Assembly: GCA_031459715.1 (NCBI GenBank)
Contig: JAVKIA010000005.1
Coordinates: 1 to 64,000, forward strand
Source: Armatimonadota bacterium
GTDB taxonomy: Bacteria > Sysuimicrobiota > Sysuimicrobiia > Sysuimicrobiales > Humicultoraceae
DNA length: 64,000 nt
Direction: 5' to 3'
The notes beneath the pieces were generated by a model. It worked only from the letters and a program-made list of their open reading frames with translations, ran no database searches and had not been told where the DNA came from. Below are positions 27,876-37,575 of the stretch, in pieces. Each line of letters starts with the position of its first letter. Positions within the stretch are counted from its first letter, which is position 1. Both the position numbers and the translations under genes were made by a program.

Positions 27876-28667
27876 ATGCCAGCCCCTGCGCTGAACACGG
27901 TGCTGCTGGCGGAGGAGGCAGGGGTGCTCACCCTGACCCTTAACCGACCGGAAGTCCTGAACGCGGTCAATGAGCAGCTGGCCCGCGAGCTGCAGGAGGG
28001 CCTGGACTACGCCGCCCGGGAGGCCGAGGTGCGCTGCATCGTCCTCACGGGGGCCGGGCGCGGGTTCTGCTCTGGACAGGACCTGAGGGAGCGCCCCCCG
28101 ACGGCGGAGCCATCGTACCTGGAGTTGTTGCGGCGCCGCTACAACCCGGTGATCCTGCGGCTGGCCACGGTGGAGAAGCCGGTACTGGCCGCGGTCAACG
28201 GGGTGGCCGCAGGCGCCGGCTGCAGCCTGGCCCTGGCCTGCGACCTGCGGTTCGCCTCGGAGCAGGCCTCGTTCATCCAGATCTTCGCCCGGGTCGGGCT
28301 GGTTCCCGATTCCGGGAGCACCTACTTCCTGCCCCGCCTGGTGAGCCTGGGCAAGGCTTTCGAAATGGCCTACCTGGCAGATCCGGTGGACGCGCAGGAG
28401 GCGCTGCGCCTGGGCCTGGTCAACCGGGTAGTGCCGGCGGAGGAGCTGATGGCGACCACCCTGGAGGTGGCGCGGCGTCTGGCTGCCGGGCCCACCAGAG
28501 CCTATGGGTTGACCAAGCGGGCCCTGCGCCACGCCTTGCACGCCCCGCTGGAGGATGCGCTGGCCTATGAGGCCTACCTGCAGGAGGTGGCCGGGGCCAC
28601 CGCCGACCACCGTGAGGGTGTGGCGGCCTTTGGGGAGAAGCGGCCGCCGCAGTTTACCGGAGCCTGA
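27876..28667 (+). CDS. paaG: PaaG-like enoyl-CoA isomerase/hydratase
   Basis: This 263-residue crotonase has [11 protein letters not shown] and [24 protein letters not shown], which match 1,2-epoxyphenylacetyl-CoA isomerase PaaG with its catalytic Asp. It lacks the hydratase glutamate pair. PaaG also isomerises enoyl-CoA intermediates in phenylacetate breakdown. No PaaABCE oxygenase is in the window, so another substrate is possible. ATG 27876 has AGGAGG upstream. The thiolase gene follows directly. Confidence 0.75.
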   Translation: MPAPALNTVLLAEEAGVLTLTLNRPEVLNAVNEQLARELQEGLDYAAREAEVRCIVLTGAGRGFCSGQDLRERPPTAEPSYLELLRRRYNPVILRLATVEKPVLAAVNGVAAGAGCSLALACDLRFASEQASFIQIFARVGLVPDSGSTYFLPRLVSLGKAFEMAYLADPVDAQEALRLGLVNRVVPAEELMATTLEVARRLAAGPTRAYGLTKRALRHALHAPLEDALAYEAYLQEVAGATADHREGVAAFGEKRPPQFTGA

Positions 28668-28668
28668 G

Positions 28669-29874
28669 ATGCCGGAGCCGGTCATTGTGGATGCCGTCCG
28701 CACTCCCATCGGCCGGTACGGCGGGGTACTTCGGGACGTGCGCCCCGACGACCTGGCCGCAGTTGTCATCCAGGCGCTGGTGCGCCGCAACCGCCTGGAT
28801 CCAGGGAAGATCGAGGACGTCATCTTCGGCTGCAGCAATCAGGCCGGCGAGGACAACCGCAACGTGGCCCGCATGGCTGTGCTCCTGGCAGGTCTGCCGG
28901 TGGACGTGGCCGGGCAGACGGTGAACCGGCTGTGCGGCTCGGGGCTGCAGGCGGTGGTCGCCGCTGCACACGCTATCCGGGCGGGGGAGGGAGAAGTCTT
29001 CATCGCCGGCGGTGTGGAGTCGATGACCCGCGCGCCCCTGGTCATGGCCAAGCCTGACCGGGCTTTTCCGCGGGGCCGGGTGGAGCTCCACGACAGCACC
29101 ATCGGCTGGCGCTTCGTCAACCCGAAGCTGGCTCAGGCCTACCCGCCGCTGAGCATGGGGGAGACTGCCGAGGTGGTGGCTGAGCGGTATGGCATTACCC
29201 GGCAGGAGCAGGACGCCTTCGCCCTGGAGAGCCAGCGCCGGGCCGCGCGGGCCATCGCCGAGGGACGCTTCCGGGAGGAGATCGTCCCGGTGGTGGTCCC
29301 GGGGCCAGGGGGCGAGCCGCTCATCGTAGACACGGACGAGCCGCCGCGCCCGGATACCACCCTGGAGCGCCTGGCGGCGCTCCCTCCAGCATTCAAGCAG
29401 CACGGGACGGTCACCGCGGGGAACGCCTCGGGAATCAATGACGGGGCTGCAGGCATCCTGCTCATGTCGGCGGAGGCAGCGGCGGCCCGCGGGTCCAGAC
29501 CCAGGGCGCGTGTGGTCGCTTCGGCTGTGGCGGGCGTGGACCCCTCCACCATGGGTCTGGGTCCGGTCCCCGCCACGCGCAAGGTCCTGGCACGGGCGGG
29601 CCTGTCCATTCAGGACCTGGACGTGATCGAGCTGAACGAGGCTTTTGCCGCGCAGGTGCTGGCCTGCATGCGAGAGCTCAACATCCCCCCGGAGCGGCTC
29701 AACCCCAATGGTGGGGCCATTGCGCTGGGGCATCCCCTGGGCTGCAGCGGGGCGCGAATCATGACCACCCTGCTGTATGAACTGGAGCGGCGGGGGGCAC
29801 GGTTAGGGCTGGCCACCATGTGCATCGGGGTGGGGCAGGGCATCGCCGTGGTCATCGAGCGGGTTCCTCACTGA
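28669..29874 (+). CDS. Thiolase (acetyl-CoA/3-oxoadipyl-CoA acyltransferase)
   Basis: The 401-residue thiolase has nucleophile Cys89 in [31 protein letters not shown] with the catalytic His, and the second Cys in TMCIGVGQG. The [19 protein letters not shown] form is common in PaaJ/PcaF and FadA. ATG 28669 is one base after the paaG stop. It would cleave the beta-ketoacyl-CoA made by the preceding enzymes. The dehydrogenase of the cycle is not here. Confidence 0.9.
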   Translation: MPEPVIVDAVRTPIGRYGGVLRDVRPDDLAAVVIQALVRRNRLDPGKIEDVIFGCSNQAGEDNRNVARMAVLLAGLPVDVAGQTVNRLCGSGLQAVVAAAHAIRAGEGEVFIAGGVESMTRAPLVMAKPDRAFPRGRVELHDSTIGWRFVNPKLAQAYPPLSMGETAEVVAERYGITRQEQDAFALESQRRAARAIAEGRFREEIVPVVVPGPGGEPLIVDTDEPPRPDTTLERLAALPPAFKQHGTVTAGNASGINDGAAGILLMSAEAAAARGSRPRARVVASAVAGVDPSTMGLGPVPATRKVLARAGLSIQDLDVIELNEAFAAQVLACMRELNIPPERLNPNGGAIALGHPLGCSGARIMTTLLYELERRGARLGLATMCIGVGQGIAVVIERVPH

Positions 29875-29903
29875 GCCCAGCGACTGATCCGGGTAGTACC
29901 GCC

Positions 29904-30101
29904 ATGATGGTGTACGACCGGCACGGGCAGCCCCTGGCCCCGGGGCACCGCGTGCGGGTGCTGCGTGATCCGCCGCTGGAAGGCCAGGTACGGCGCGTGA
30001 TCCCCCGCTACGACCTCCTCACCGTGGTCGTATGGGGGAGGGCGGGCGCTAGCGAGGTTATGGCGCGAGGAGAGGAGGTGGAGCTGCTGCCGTCCCCTTG
30101 A
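29904..30101 (+). CDS. Small conserved-looking hypothetical protein
   Basis: This is a 65-codon frame with a structured look: MVYDRHGQPLAPGHRVRVLRD, then VRRVIPRYDLLTVVVWG and EEVELLP, like a small beta-barrel (KOW/SH3-like). It starts 29 bases after the thiolase stop. No good ribosome binding site. I do not recognise a family. Confidence 0.45.
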   Translation: MMVYDRHGQPLAPGHRVRVLRDPPLEGQVRRVIPRYDLLTVVVWGRAGASEVMARGEEVELLPSP

Positions 30102-30178
30102 GCGGGGACCGGCGCGACTGCGACGGAAGGCGGCCTGCGAACTTCTACCAGCTCTTCGGTCCCCATGAGGTACCCTTC

Positions 30179-31084
30179 TCAGCCGGACGGGTCGGGGAAG
30201 TGGAGTTCCCGGTGGAGCACCTCCTGCAGCCGTTCCGGAGCCACGGAGGTGTAGATCCGGGTCGTCCGCGGGTCGGCGTGGCGCAGGAGGTCCTGGATGT
30301 ACTCCAGCGGCACTCCCCGGTCGGCCAGGGCGACCCCCACCGTGTGCCGCAGGGCGTGGAACGACAGCGGCCGGGTGATGCCCGCCGCCCTCAGGTAGGC
30401 CCGCAGGATCCGCTCCGCGGACTCGTAGGTCAGGCCGCGGCTGCCGCGAGGGGGGAGGGAGATGAAGACGAACGACGACGCCCAGCGGGGGCGGACGGCC
30501 AGCCACCGCTCCAGGGCACGGACGGCCGTGGCCGTCACCGGCTGGAGGTACTGGCCGCCACCTTTGCCGGTGATCCGCACCTGCCCCCGGTCGAGGAAGA
30601 GGTCGTCCAGCTGCAGGCCCACCACTTCCGAGACGCGCAGCGAGGAGAGGCCCAGCTCAACCAGCGCCCGGTCCCGCCTCCCCCGGGGGGTATCGGGGAT
30701 GACAGCGCGTAGCCGTCCCACCTCCGCCGGCCGGAGGAAGCCGGGCACGGTGGCCCGGCTGATCCTGGGGAGCTCCAGGTGCTCCAGGGGGCTTGCCCCA
30801 AGGCGGCCGGTTCTCACCAGGTAGGCGTAGAACTGGCGTAGGGCCACCAGGCGGCGAGCCCGGGTGCGGGGGCGGAGACCGGCCCGCTGCATGGCGTGGC
30901 TGAAGCGGCGCAGGTCCTGCGCACGGACCGCCTCCAGGGGACGATGACGGAGCCACTCGGCGAACTGAGCGAGGTCACTGAGGTACCCCTGGATGGTCCG
31001 CGGGCGCTGGTTGCGCGCGGCCAGGTCGTCGGCCCACTCCTGGAGGAGGGGAGGGAACTTGGCGGGGGCCCGGCGGGGCTCCAT
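30179..31084 (-). CDS. Tyrosine recombinase XerC/XerD type
   Basis: The 301-residue protein has an N-terminal SAM-like core-binding domain (residues 10-95) and a C-terminal catalytic domain. Catalytic residues are Arg in SSLRVSEV, Lys in TGKGGG, His-x-x-Arg in HALRHT, His in LLRHADPRTT and Tyr in RIYT. It is probably the chromosome-dimer resolvase, since no phage or integron features surround it. It is divergent from lexA. Confidence 0.88.
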   Translation of the reverse strand: MEPRRAPAKFPPLLQEWADDLAARNQRPRTIQGYLSDLAQFAEWLRHRPLEAVRAQDLRRFSHAMQRAGLRPRTRARRLVALRQFYAYLVRTGRLGASPLEHLELPRISRATVPGFLRPAEVGRLRAVIPDTPRGRRDRALVELGLSSLRVSEVVGLQLDDLFLDRGQVRITGKGGGQYLQPVTATAVRALERWLAVRPRWASSFVFISLPPRGSRGLTYESAERILRAYLRAAGITRPLSFHALRHTVGVALADRGVPLEYIQDLLRHADPRTTRIYTSVAPERLQEVLHRELHFPDPSG

Positions 31085-31152
31085 GCGTGCGGGGAGAATT
31101 CCCGCTCCAGGGCGCGGTTTCCTTCAAGTCGCATAATGGGCATTGTACGACA

Positions 31153-31176
31153 TGATCTCGGTCCGGGCCGAGTTCA
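31153..31176. repeat. Near-perfect inverted repeat between xerD-like gene and lexA
   Basis: TGATCTCGG and CCGAGTTCA flank TCCGGG; the arms match at eight of nine positions. It lies between the divergent starts, about 15 bases from the SOS box. It could be an operator for the recombinase gene. Confidence 0.5.
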
Positions 31177-31189
31177 TCGGTCCAAAGTG

Positions 31190-31230
31190 CGAACAGATGT
31201 TTGCCTTACCTCATTGCCCCGTGCTATAAT
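31190..31230 (+). promoter_or_regulatory. lexA promoter with SOS box
   Basis: CGAACAGATGTTTG (31190-31203) fits the Gram-positive LexA consensus CGAAC-N4-GTTYG. It overlaps the -35 TTGCCT (31201-31206). TATAAT with a TGC extension is at 31225-31230, spacing 18. This should give negative autoregulation. Confidence 0.9.
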
Positions 31231-31274
31231 CCGGTTCGCCTCCCGGTGGAGACCTCGTGTAAGGAGGAGCGCAC

Positions 31275-31892
31275 ATGGGCCGGGGACTGACGCGCCGACA
31301 GGCCGAGATCCTCACCTTCATCCAGCGCTTCGCGGAGACACACGGGTACCCTCCGTCGGTGCGCGAGATTGGCCGCGCGCTGGGGCTGACCAGCAGCTCC
31401 ACCGTGCACAGCCACCTGGCCGCGCTGGAGAAGAAAGGCTACCTGCACCGCGATCCGAGCAAGCCCCGCGCGCTGGAGGTGCTGCGCGACGAGCGGGCGG
31501 CCCCGCCGAAGAAGGTCATCCCCCTGCCCGTGGTCGGCCGTGTGGCCGCCGGCAGCCCCCTGCTCGCCCAGGAGAACATCGAGGACTACTTCCCCCTGCC
31601 GGCGGAGTTCGTCCGCGGCGCCGAGACCTTTATCCTCCGCGTGCGCGGGGACAGCATGGTGGGCGCAGGCATCTACGACGGTGACTACGTCATCGTGCGT
31701 CGTCAGCCCACCGCCCACAACGGGGATATTGTCGTGGCACGCCTTGAAGACGAGGCGACGGTCAAGCGCTTCTTCCGGGAGGACGGCTACATCCGGCTGC
31801 AGCCGGAAAACCCTGCCCTGGAGCCAATCCTCACCCGAGACGTGATCATCGAGGGCAAGGTGGTCGGGCTGATCCGGCGGATGGCTTCGTAG
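31275..31892 (+). CDS. lexA: SOS repressor LexA
   Basis: The 205-residue repressor has an N-terminal winged helix ([23 protein letters not shown]) and the self-cleavage site Ala92-Gly93 in VAAGSP. The Ser127 (GDSMVGAGI) and Lys164 (ATVKRF) catalytic pair is intact. RecA-driven cleavage will induce DNA-repair genes. ATG 31275 follows AAGGAGGAGC. It is convergent with the tricarboxylate transporter gene. Confidence 0.96.
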   Translation: MGRGLTRRQAEILTFIQRFAETHGYPPSVREIGRALGLTSSSTVHSHLAALEKKGYLHRDPSKPRALEVLRDERAAPPKKVIPLPVVGRVAAGSPLLAQENIEDYFPLPAEFVRGAETFILRVRGDSMVGAGIYDGDYVIVRRQPTAHNGDIVVARLEDEATVKRFFREDGYIRLQPENPALEPILTRDVIIEGKVVGLIRRMAS

Positions 31893-31929
31893 CCGGCAGC
31901 TTCCGGCGAGACCGGACTGCCTGGCATCC

Positions 31930-33879
31930 TCAGCCGAAGGGGCCCAGGACCCCGGCAGGCAGACGGATCCCCAGCAACCGGGCCAGTATCTCCAGCCCCA
32001 CCAGCACGCCCGCCGTGTACAGCACCGCCAGCGGCCAGGCCATGCGGCCAATTCGCCGCATGAACAGCAGGATCCACCCGGCCGTGGCCAGGCGGATCCC
32101 TACCACCCAGATCAGCGCGGTGTAGACTGCGATGCCTCCCAGATAAATGAGCGCACGGGAGGTCGCCGGACCGGAGAGGGCGACGTCGTCCTCCTCTTCG
32201 GCGGGCAGGCTGCGCCCGCGGACTTCCTGGATCACCTGGGCCAGGGCCAGCACCGTTCCCGCGCTGGCCACGCTTAGCGGCATCAGCGCCGCTCCGGGCA
32301 GGAACCCGCGGGAGGTCGTCCAGGCATAGGCGAATACGCCAAGGAGCCCCATGCTGACCACCGTCCCTACCCCCGGAGTCCAGCGGGCGACTGCCTGCTC
32401 CCGCCGCCGCGTCCGCTCGCGCAGCGCCCGCAGCCCGCTCCAGGCGAACGGTGAGATCACCAGCAACCCGATGACCACTACGGCCGGGCGGAGCAACCAG
32501 GCGCGCGGGTCGGGGAAGAGGTTCACCGTCAGCCAGAAGTACCGCTCCAGGGGTCCGGAGAGGACGAAGCCGATGAGCAGCGGCGCCCGCGGCCATCCCG
32601 CGGCTTTCATCCCGTACCCCAGGACCCCCAGCGCCAGCAGCGTCAGCAGGTCGCCGTAGTGCTGCGTCTCCTGGTAGGCGGCCAGGGCCATCATCAGGAT
32701 GATGGCGGGGGCCACCCGCGTGAACGGGATGTAAGTCAGCCGGGCCAGCGCCGGGCTGGCCAGGAACATCAGGGCCGCCCCGATCACGTTGGCTGCGGCA
32801 AACGTCCAGACGATAACGTAGATGAGATCCAGATGATCGGTGACGATGCGTGGCCCGGGGACCACCCCGTAGGCCAGCAGCGACCCCATGATCATGGCCG
32901 CCGGCGCACTGCCCGGGACGCTGAAAAGCAAGGTGGGGACCAGGTCGCCGGCCTCCACCGCGTTGTTGGCCGCTTCGGGGGCGATGATGCCGCGGATGTC
33001 TCCCCGGCCGAAGCGATCCCGATCCCGGCTGGCCGCCACCACGTGCCCGTAGGCCATCCAGGTCCCCGCCGTGGCGCCGATGGCCGGCAGGACCCCGGCC
33101 CACATCCCGATGAGCGCCCCGCGCAGGACCAGCCAGCGGTGGCGCAGGACGTCGCGCGCCCCCTCCAGCCAGCCCCGCCCCAGGTCTACCCGTTCGGCGA
33201 TAGCCCCGCCTCGGGCCAGCAGGGCGATGACCTCGGCGATGCCGAAGACGCCCAGGGCGACGATGGCCAGGTCCAAGCCGTCCATCAGGTAGACCTGGCC
33301 GAAGTCGAACCGCACCTGAGCCGCCGCCGGCGTGGGGCCCACCGTACCTAGCAGCAGCCCCAGCAGGCCGGCGATGATTCCCCGGCGCGGCTCTTTCCCC
33401 AGGAGGCTGCCGGCGAAGGAGATCCCCAGCACCGTGAGCATGAACAGCTCCGGGGAGCCAAAGGAGAGCACCAGGGGGCGGGCGATGGGGATGGAGAGCG
33501 TCAGGCCCAGGGCGCCGATAAGCCCGCCCGCCAGCGAGGAGAGGTAGGCGGCAGCCAGCGCCCGCGCGGCCTGCCCCTGTTTGGCCAGGGGATGCCCTTC
33601 GAGTACGCTGGGCACCGACGCCGCCGATCCCGGTGCTCCGATCAGCACCGAGGTGATGGTGTCCGAGGTGTGGACCACCGCCAGCGCGCCGGTGACCATG
33701 GCCAGCGCGGCCACCGCGTCCAGCTTGACCACGAAGGGCAGCAGCACGGCCACGGCCACAATGCCCCCCATGCCGGGCAGTATGCCCACGACCAGTCCGG
33801 CCAGGACGCCCAGGAGCATCATCCCCAGCCGCGTGGGGATCAGAAAGAGCTCCAGCCCGGCCTGCAAGGCCTGCCCCAT
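31930..33879 (-). CDS. Tripartite tricarboxylate transporter, fused TctA and TctB
   Basis: The 649-residue membrane protein starts with a complete TctA domain of about 500 residues: GILPGMGGIVAVAVLLPF, ITSVLIGAPGSAASVPSVLEG, and EAANNAVEAGDLVPTLLFSVPGSAPAA. It continues into about 150 residues resembling TctB, with four helices. In most bacteria TctB is a separate small protein. With TctC it forms a sodium-coupled tricarboxylate importer. Last gene of the long minus-strand run. Confidence 0.9.
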   Translation of the reverse strand: MGQALQAGLELFLIPTRLGMMLLGVLAGLVVGILPGMGGIVAVAVLLPFVVKLDAVAALAMVTGALAVVHTSDTITSVLIGAPGSAASVPSVLEGHPLAKQGQAARALAAAYLSSLAGGLIGALGLTLSIPIARPLVLSFGSPELFMLTVLGISFAGSLLGKEPRRGIIAGLLGLLLGTVGPTPAAAQVRFDFGQVYLMDGLDLAIVALGVFGIAEVIALLARGGAIAERVDLGRGWLEGARDVLRHRWLVLRGALIGMWAGVLPAIGATAGTWMAYGHVVAASRDRDRFGRGDIRGIIAPEAANNAVEAGDLVPTLLFSVPGSAPAAMIMGSLLAYGVVPGPRIVTDHLDLIYVIVWTFAAANVIGAALMFLASPALARLTYIPFTRVAPAIILMMALAAYQETQHYGDLLTLLALGVLGYGMKAAGWPRAPLLIGFVLSGPLERYFWLTVNLFPDPRAWLLRPAVVVIGLLVISPFAWSGLRALRERTRRREQAVARWTPGVGTVVSMGLLGVFAYAWTTSRGFLPGAALMPLSVASAGTVLALAQVIQEVRGRSLPAEEEDDVALSGPATSRALIYLGGIAVYTALIWVVGIRLATAGWILLFMRRIGRMAWPLAVLYTAGVLVGLEILARLLGIRLPAGVLGPFG

Positions 33880-33920
33880 CGGCGCCCGCCCCGTCGCTCA
33901 GCCGGCCGTCCGGCTGCTTC

Positions 33921-35009
33921 TCAGATGGCGACGTTGTACTTCGTCCGCAGCAGGTCCAGGATGAACTTCCGCACGTCCAGGGTCACGGTAAGGGACCGCA
34001 GCAGCGCCCCTTCCATCTTGTCGCCGCGGAACAGGGTGTAGCCCTCCAGGATGTTCTTGCTCTTCTCCCGGAACTCCGGATCCGCATTCATCTTGTCCAC
34101 CGCCTCCCACAGCGCGTTCAGCGCTTCCGGCGGCGTGCCCTGAGGCACCCACAGGGTCTTCTGGAAGGAGAAAGCCGGCACCAGCAGCGCCTGTAGCGCC
34201 TTCCAGCGCAGCAGCCCGTCCGGCTTGCGCTTGTGCACTTGCTGGTAGAACTCGTAGATGGTCGGCAGGTCGGGGGCCGCGGGGTCGCGCACCAGTTGCC
34301 CCTTCTCGTTGGTGAAGCCAAAGGAGAACAACGGGCGGGCCTTGCCTTCCCGGATCAGAGGAACGACCTGGGAGAGGTAGGCCGGCGTGGTCTGGTAGTC
34401 GATATTGGTCTCACCGCGCTCGAAGGCCAGACGGGCAGGACCGCGGCCCTCGAAGCCCAGGACGCTGCGCACGTTGATCCCCAGCAGCTCGAAGGCCAGG
34501 AGCATGGACAGGTCCAGGCCGGTGGCGCTGATGCCGCCGTAGACCAGCGGTCGGGCCGGGTTCAGCACGTCCTCCGGTCGGCGGATGCCCGTGGCCGGTG
34601 AGACGTAGGCCACGCCTCCCACCCCGTTCACCTTCACCAGCCTCCACTTCCTGTAGTCGTACTGCACCTGCGGCACGCCCAGAAGGAACGGGATCACGGT
34701 GGACCCGCTGCTGGCGAAGATCTGGAACCCGTCGGGTTTGGCGTTGGCCGCGTAGAAGTTGGCCCCCAGGATACTCCCACCTCCGGGCCGGTTGGTCACC
34801 ACGATCTTCGGGTTCCCGGCGATGTGCTTCTCGAAGAACGGCGCCAGGAACCTGGTCTCGATGTCCGTCCCGCCCCCGGCGCCGAACGGCACGATGATCT
34901 CGATGGTCTTGCCGGCGTAGTAGGGCACCTGCCCCTGTACCGGGGTTCCCCCGGCGACGAGCAGCAGGCCGACGACCACAGCCAGCGCGGCTCGCTGCAC
35001 TTCCCTCAC
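33921..35009 (-). CDS. Tripartite tricarboxylate transporter substrate-binding protein (TctC/Bug)
   Basis: The 362-residue secreted or periplasmic receptor has a signal peptide (ALAVVVGLLLVAGG) and then YYAGKTIEIIVPFGAGGGTDIETR, the start of Bug/TctC domains, plus VVTNRPGGGSILGANF. It delivers a carboxylate to the TctAB membrane protein. GTG 35009 overlaps the prpF stop (GTGA) and gives a proper signal peptide; the longer frame does not. Confidence 0.9.
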   Translation of the reverse strand: MREVQRAALAVVVGLLLVAGGTPVQGQVPYYAGKTIEIIVPFGAGGGTDIETRFLAPFFEKHIAGNPKIVVTNRPGGGSILGANFYAANAKPDGFQIFASSGSTVIPFLLGVPQVQYDYRKWRLVKVNGVGGVAYVSPATGIRRPEDVLNPARPLVYGGISATGLDLSMLLAFELLGINVRSVLGFEGRGPARLAFERGETNIDYQTTPAYLSQVVPLIREGKARPLFSFGFTNEKGQLVRDPAAPDLPTIYEFYQQVHKRKPDGLLRWKALQALLVPAFSFQKTLWVPQGTPPEALNALWEAVDKMNADPEFREKSKNILEGYTLFRGDKMEGALLRSLTVTLDVRKFILDLLRTKYNVAI

Positions 35010-36199
35010 CCCCTCACGGCGGCCGCGGCGGCCGGAGCCGTCAGCGGCCACACCGATGCTGGCACCAGTGCCATTCCCTCCATCAGACGGCGGGCGGTGC
35101 GCCGCGTCAACACCTTCTCCACGTGCCACTCCCCGTCCCGCCGCACCACCTGTACCCCCACCTCGATGATTCCAGCAGGATGGCCAATGCGCAGCGTGCG
35201 CTCCCCCGAGGGGCCGGGGCGGGCCACGGCGTGCACCAGCGTACCCTCCACCTGCGCCGCTGCGGCGGTGCAGATGGCGCCGGTGAGGGCGTAGGAGCGG
35301 TGCAGGCGTCCCATGGACATAATCCGCCCCACCACGTCCACGGCCGCGCCGTCCACGGGGCTCCCCCGGGTCGAGGTGTAGGAGGCCGGCGGAGCGGTGA
35401 AGGCCAGCTTGGGCACCCCGGGACTGCGCGCGGTAGCCTCCGCGGGGGTGCGGGCCAGACCTATGCGCACCGCGGCGTGAGCGCGGATCGCCTCGATCTT
35501 GGCCAGGAGTGCGGGGTCTCCGTCCACCCGCTCCGGCATCTCCAGCCCCTCCAGGCCCAGGTCCCCGGGATGGACGAAGACCACCGGGTTGGCGGCGTCC
35601 ACCAGGGAGACGGTGAGCCGGCCTATCCCCTCCACCTCCAGCACGTCGGTGGGATTGCCGGTGGGCAGGAGCCGCCCGGTCATGGATCCGCCGGGGTCGA
35701 GGAACTCCAGCAGGATCATTGCCCCTGTCCCTGGCACGCCATCGATGGCGTAGTCGCCTTCTACCTGCGGCAGACCACCCGAGGTGGGCACGCGGGCGAT
35801 AATGCGTTTCCGCGTGTTCACCTGCCAGATGCGCACCGTGGTCACCGGGTCGGTGGCACGGACGAGTCCCTCCTCAATGGCGAAGGGGCCCACGGCTGAG
35901 GAGATGTTCCCGCAGTTGCCTCCATAGTCCACCAGTGGCGCAGTCACCGAGACCTGCCCGAAGGTGTAATCCACATCCGCGTCCGGTACGGACGGGGGGC
36001 TGATTATGGCGGCCTTGCTGGTGGTGGAGACCGCGCCGCCCAGCCCGTCGACCTGGCGGCCGTAGGGGTCCCCCCCGCCGAAGATGGCCAGGATGACTCT
36101 GTCGCGCAGCGCGGGGTCCTCGGGCAGGTGGTGCCGGTGGAAGAAGACCGCCCGACTCGTGCCCCCACGCATGACGACTGCAGGAATACGCCGCTGCAT
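35006..36199 (-). CDS. prpF: PrpF-family isomerase (2-methylaconitate cis-trans isomerase type)
   Basis: The 397-residue protein has VVMRGGTSRAVFFHRHHLP, GGDPYGRQVDGLGGAVSTTSKAAII and VDYGGNCGNISSAVGPFAI, typical of PrpF. Relatives isomerise 2-methylaconitate or aconitate-like tricarboxylates. Located between the tcuA-like gene and tctC, it may isomerise the imported or oxidised tricarboxylate. ATG 36199. Confidence 0.88.
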   Translation of the reverse strand: MQRRIPAVVMRGGTSRAVFFHRHHLPEDPALRDRVILAIFGGGDPYGRQVDGLGGAVSTTSKAAIISPPSVPDADVDYTFGQVSVTAPLVDYGGNCGNISSAVGPFAIEEGLVRATDPVTTVRIWQVNTRKRIIARVPTSGGLPQVEGDYAIDGVPGTGAMILLEFLDPGGSMTGRLLPTGNPTDVLEVEGIGRLTVSLVDAANPVVFVHPGDLGLEGLEMPERVDGDPALLAKIEAIRAHAAVRIGLARTPAEATARSPGVPKLAFTAPPASYTSTRGSPVDGAAVDVVGRIMSMGRLHRSYALTGAICTAAAAQVEGTLVHAVARPGPSGERTLRIGHPAGIIEVGVQVVRRDGEWHVEKVLTRRTARRLMEGMALVPASVWPLTAPAAAAAVRG

Positions 36200-36244
36200 G
36201 CTTCCCTCCCCTTTCCTGCTGCGCTCCGCCAGCAGGCGCGGGCC

Positions 36245-37560
36245 TCAGGTGTGACGGCGTGAGACGGCCAGCCGCGCACTCTCCTCGCCGGCCATCCGGC
36301 CAAAGACCGCGCCGCGCATCAGGCCGGCGCCGGCCGGGTAGTTGAAGCAGAAGAAACCGCCCGTAATCTCCCCAGTGGCGTACAGCCCTAAAATGAGTTT
36401 ATTCTCCGTATCCAGCACCCGCGCCTGCTCGTCCACGCGCAGGCCGCCATAGGTAAAAGTGATCCCGCAGGTGACGGGGTAGGCCACGAAAGGTGGAGAC
36501 TCCAGCGGCAGGGCCCAGTTGGACTTGGGAGGCCGAAGACCCGTCGTGCTCCTGCCGTCCCGCGCGGTGGGGTCGAACCTTCCGGCTCGGGCTGCAGCGT
36601 TGAAAGTGGCCACTGTCTCCTCCAGGGCCGCCCGGGGCACCCCCATGGCCTCAGCCAGCTCCGCTAACGTCTCTGCCCGGACCGGGCGACCGGTGGCGTA
36701 CCGCTCCTCCAGCAGGTCGACGGTCTGCTGGTCGAAGATCTGCCAGGCCCGGTTTTGGGGCTGGGCCAGGATGGCCCGCCCGATTCTGGCGTAGGTGTAG
36801 GGCGAGAAGTCCTCCCCTTCGTCCACGAAACGTCGTCCCTCAGTGTTCACCATGATCCCGTACGGGTAGGAGAGCCGGTTGGTCCTGTCGGTGAGCCGCA
36901 GGTCACCCACCCGCGGTGCGGCGGCATCCACTGGAGTGGCGTGGCAGCCGCTCCAGTGGCCGTGGGGCTGCCCCCCGATCCGCAGCACGGCATCCAGCAT
37001 TTCCCCGGTGCTAGAGGCGGTGCCGCGGACGATGACGGTGTCCCATCCGGGGCCCAGGTAACGCGCGCGCATCTCCGGGTTGGCTTCGAAGCCGCCGCAG
37101 GCCAGGATCACGGCGGGAGCCTCCAGGTCGGCGGGTCCGGCGGGACCGCGCACGCTCACCCCCGCACGCCCCCGGACCCGTCCAGGCGCAAGCCCACCGC
37201 CCTGATGGCGTAGGCCACCTCCACCCCCAGGCGCTCGGCGATTCGAAACAGCGCAGCGGAGAGCCCCACCCCGGCGCCGCGCGTCTGGAGTACGACGCCC
37301 GGCGGAAAGCGCCACCGCCCCCCCGTGGCGGACACCGAAGACCTGGCTCGGCGGGACAGCAGGGGCAGGATATCTTCCAGGCCGGAGTAGGCAAAGCGGA
37401 AGACCCCTCCGCTGAAGCGGGTATTGCCGCCCCGCAGTTCCGGAGGGGCCTTCTCCAGGACCAGTACCGTCGCCCCCGCCTCCCGGGCGGCGATGGCGGC
37501 GGCCAGCGCGGCGTTGCCCGCACCGACGACGATGACATCAGGGTTGCGGCCGGAGTGCAT
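36245..37560 (-). pseudogene. FAD-dependent tricarballylate dehydrogenase-like gene, frameshifted
   Basis: The N-terminal part (37560 to 37156) reads PDVIVVGAGNAALAAAIAAREAGATVLVLEK and ends at TGA. The rest continues in another frame with VSVRGPAGPADLEAPAVILACGGFEANPEMR to the end at 36245, finishing with TGEITGGFFCFNYPAGAGL. One missing G in the run at 37159-37163 explains the shift: adding it restores GGVRGVSVRG. About 60 residues typical of the FAD-binding-2 family also appear missing after FRFAYSGLED. It resembles TcuA. It could be a true pseudogene or a sequencing error in the G run, but the internal gap favours decay. Confidence 0.8.
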
Positions 37561-37575
37561 CCCTGGCCCTCACGG

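Noticed and set aside
37140-37180. Selenocysteine at the TGA that interrupts the tcuA-like gene
   Set aside because: Family similarity resumes in another frame, so this is a frameshift. No hairpin or redox motif supports Sec.
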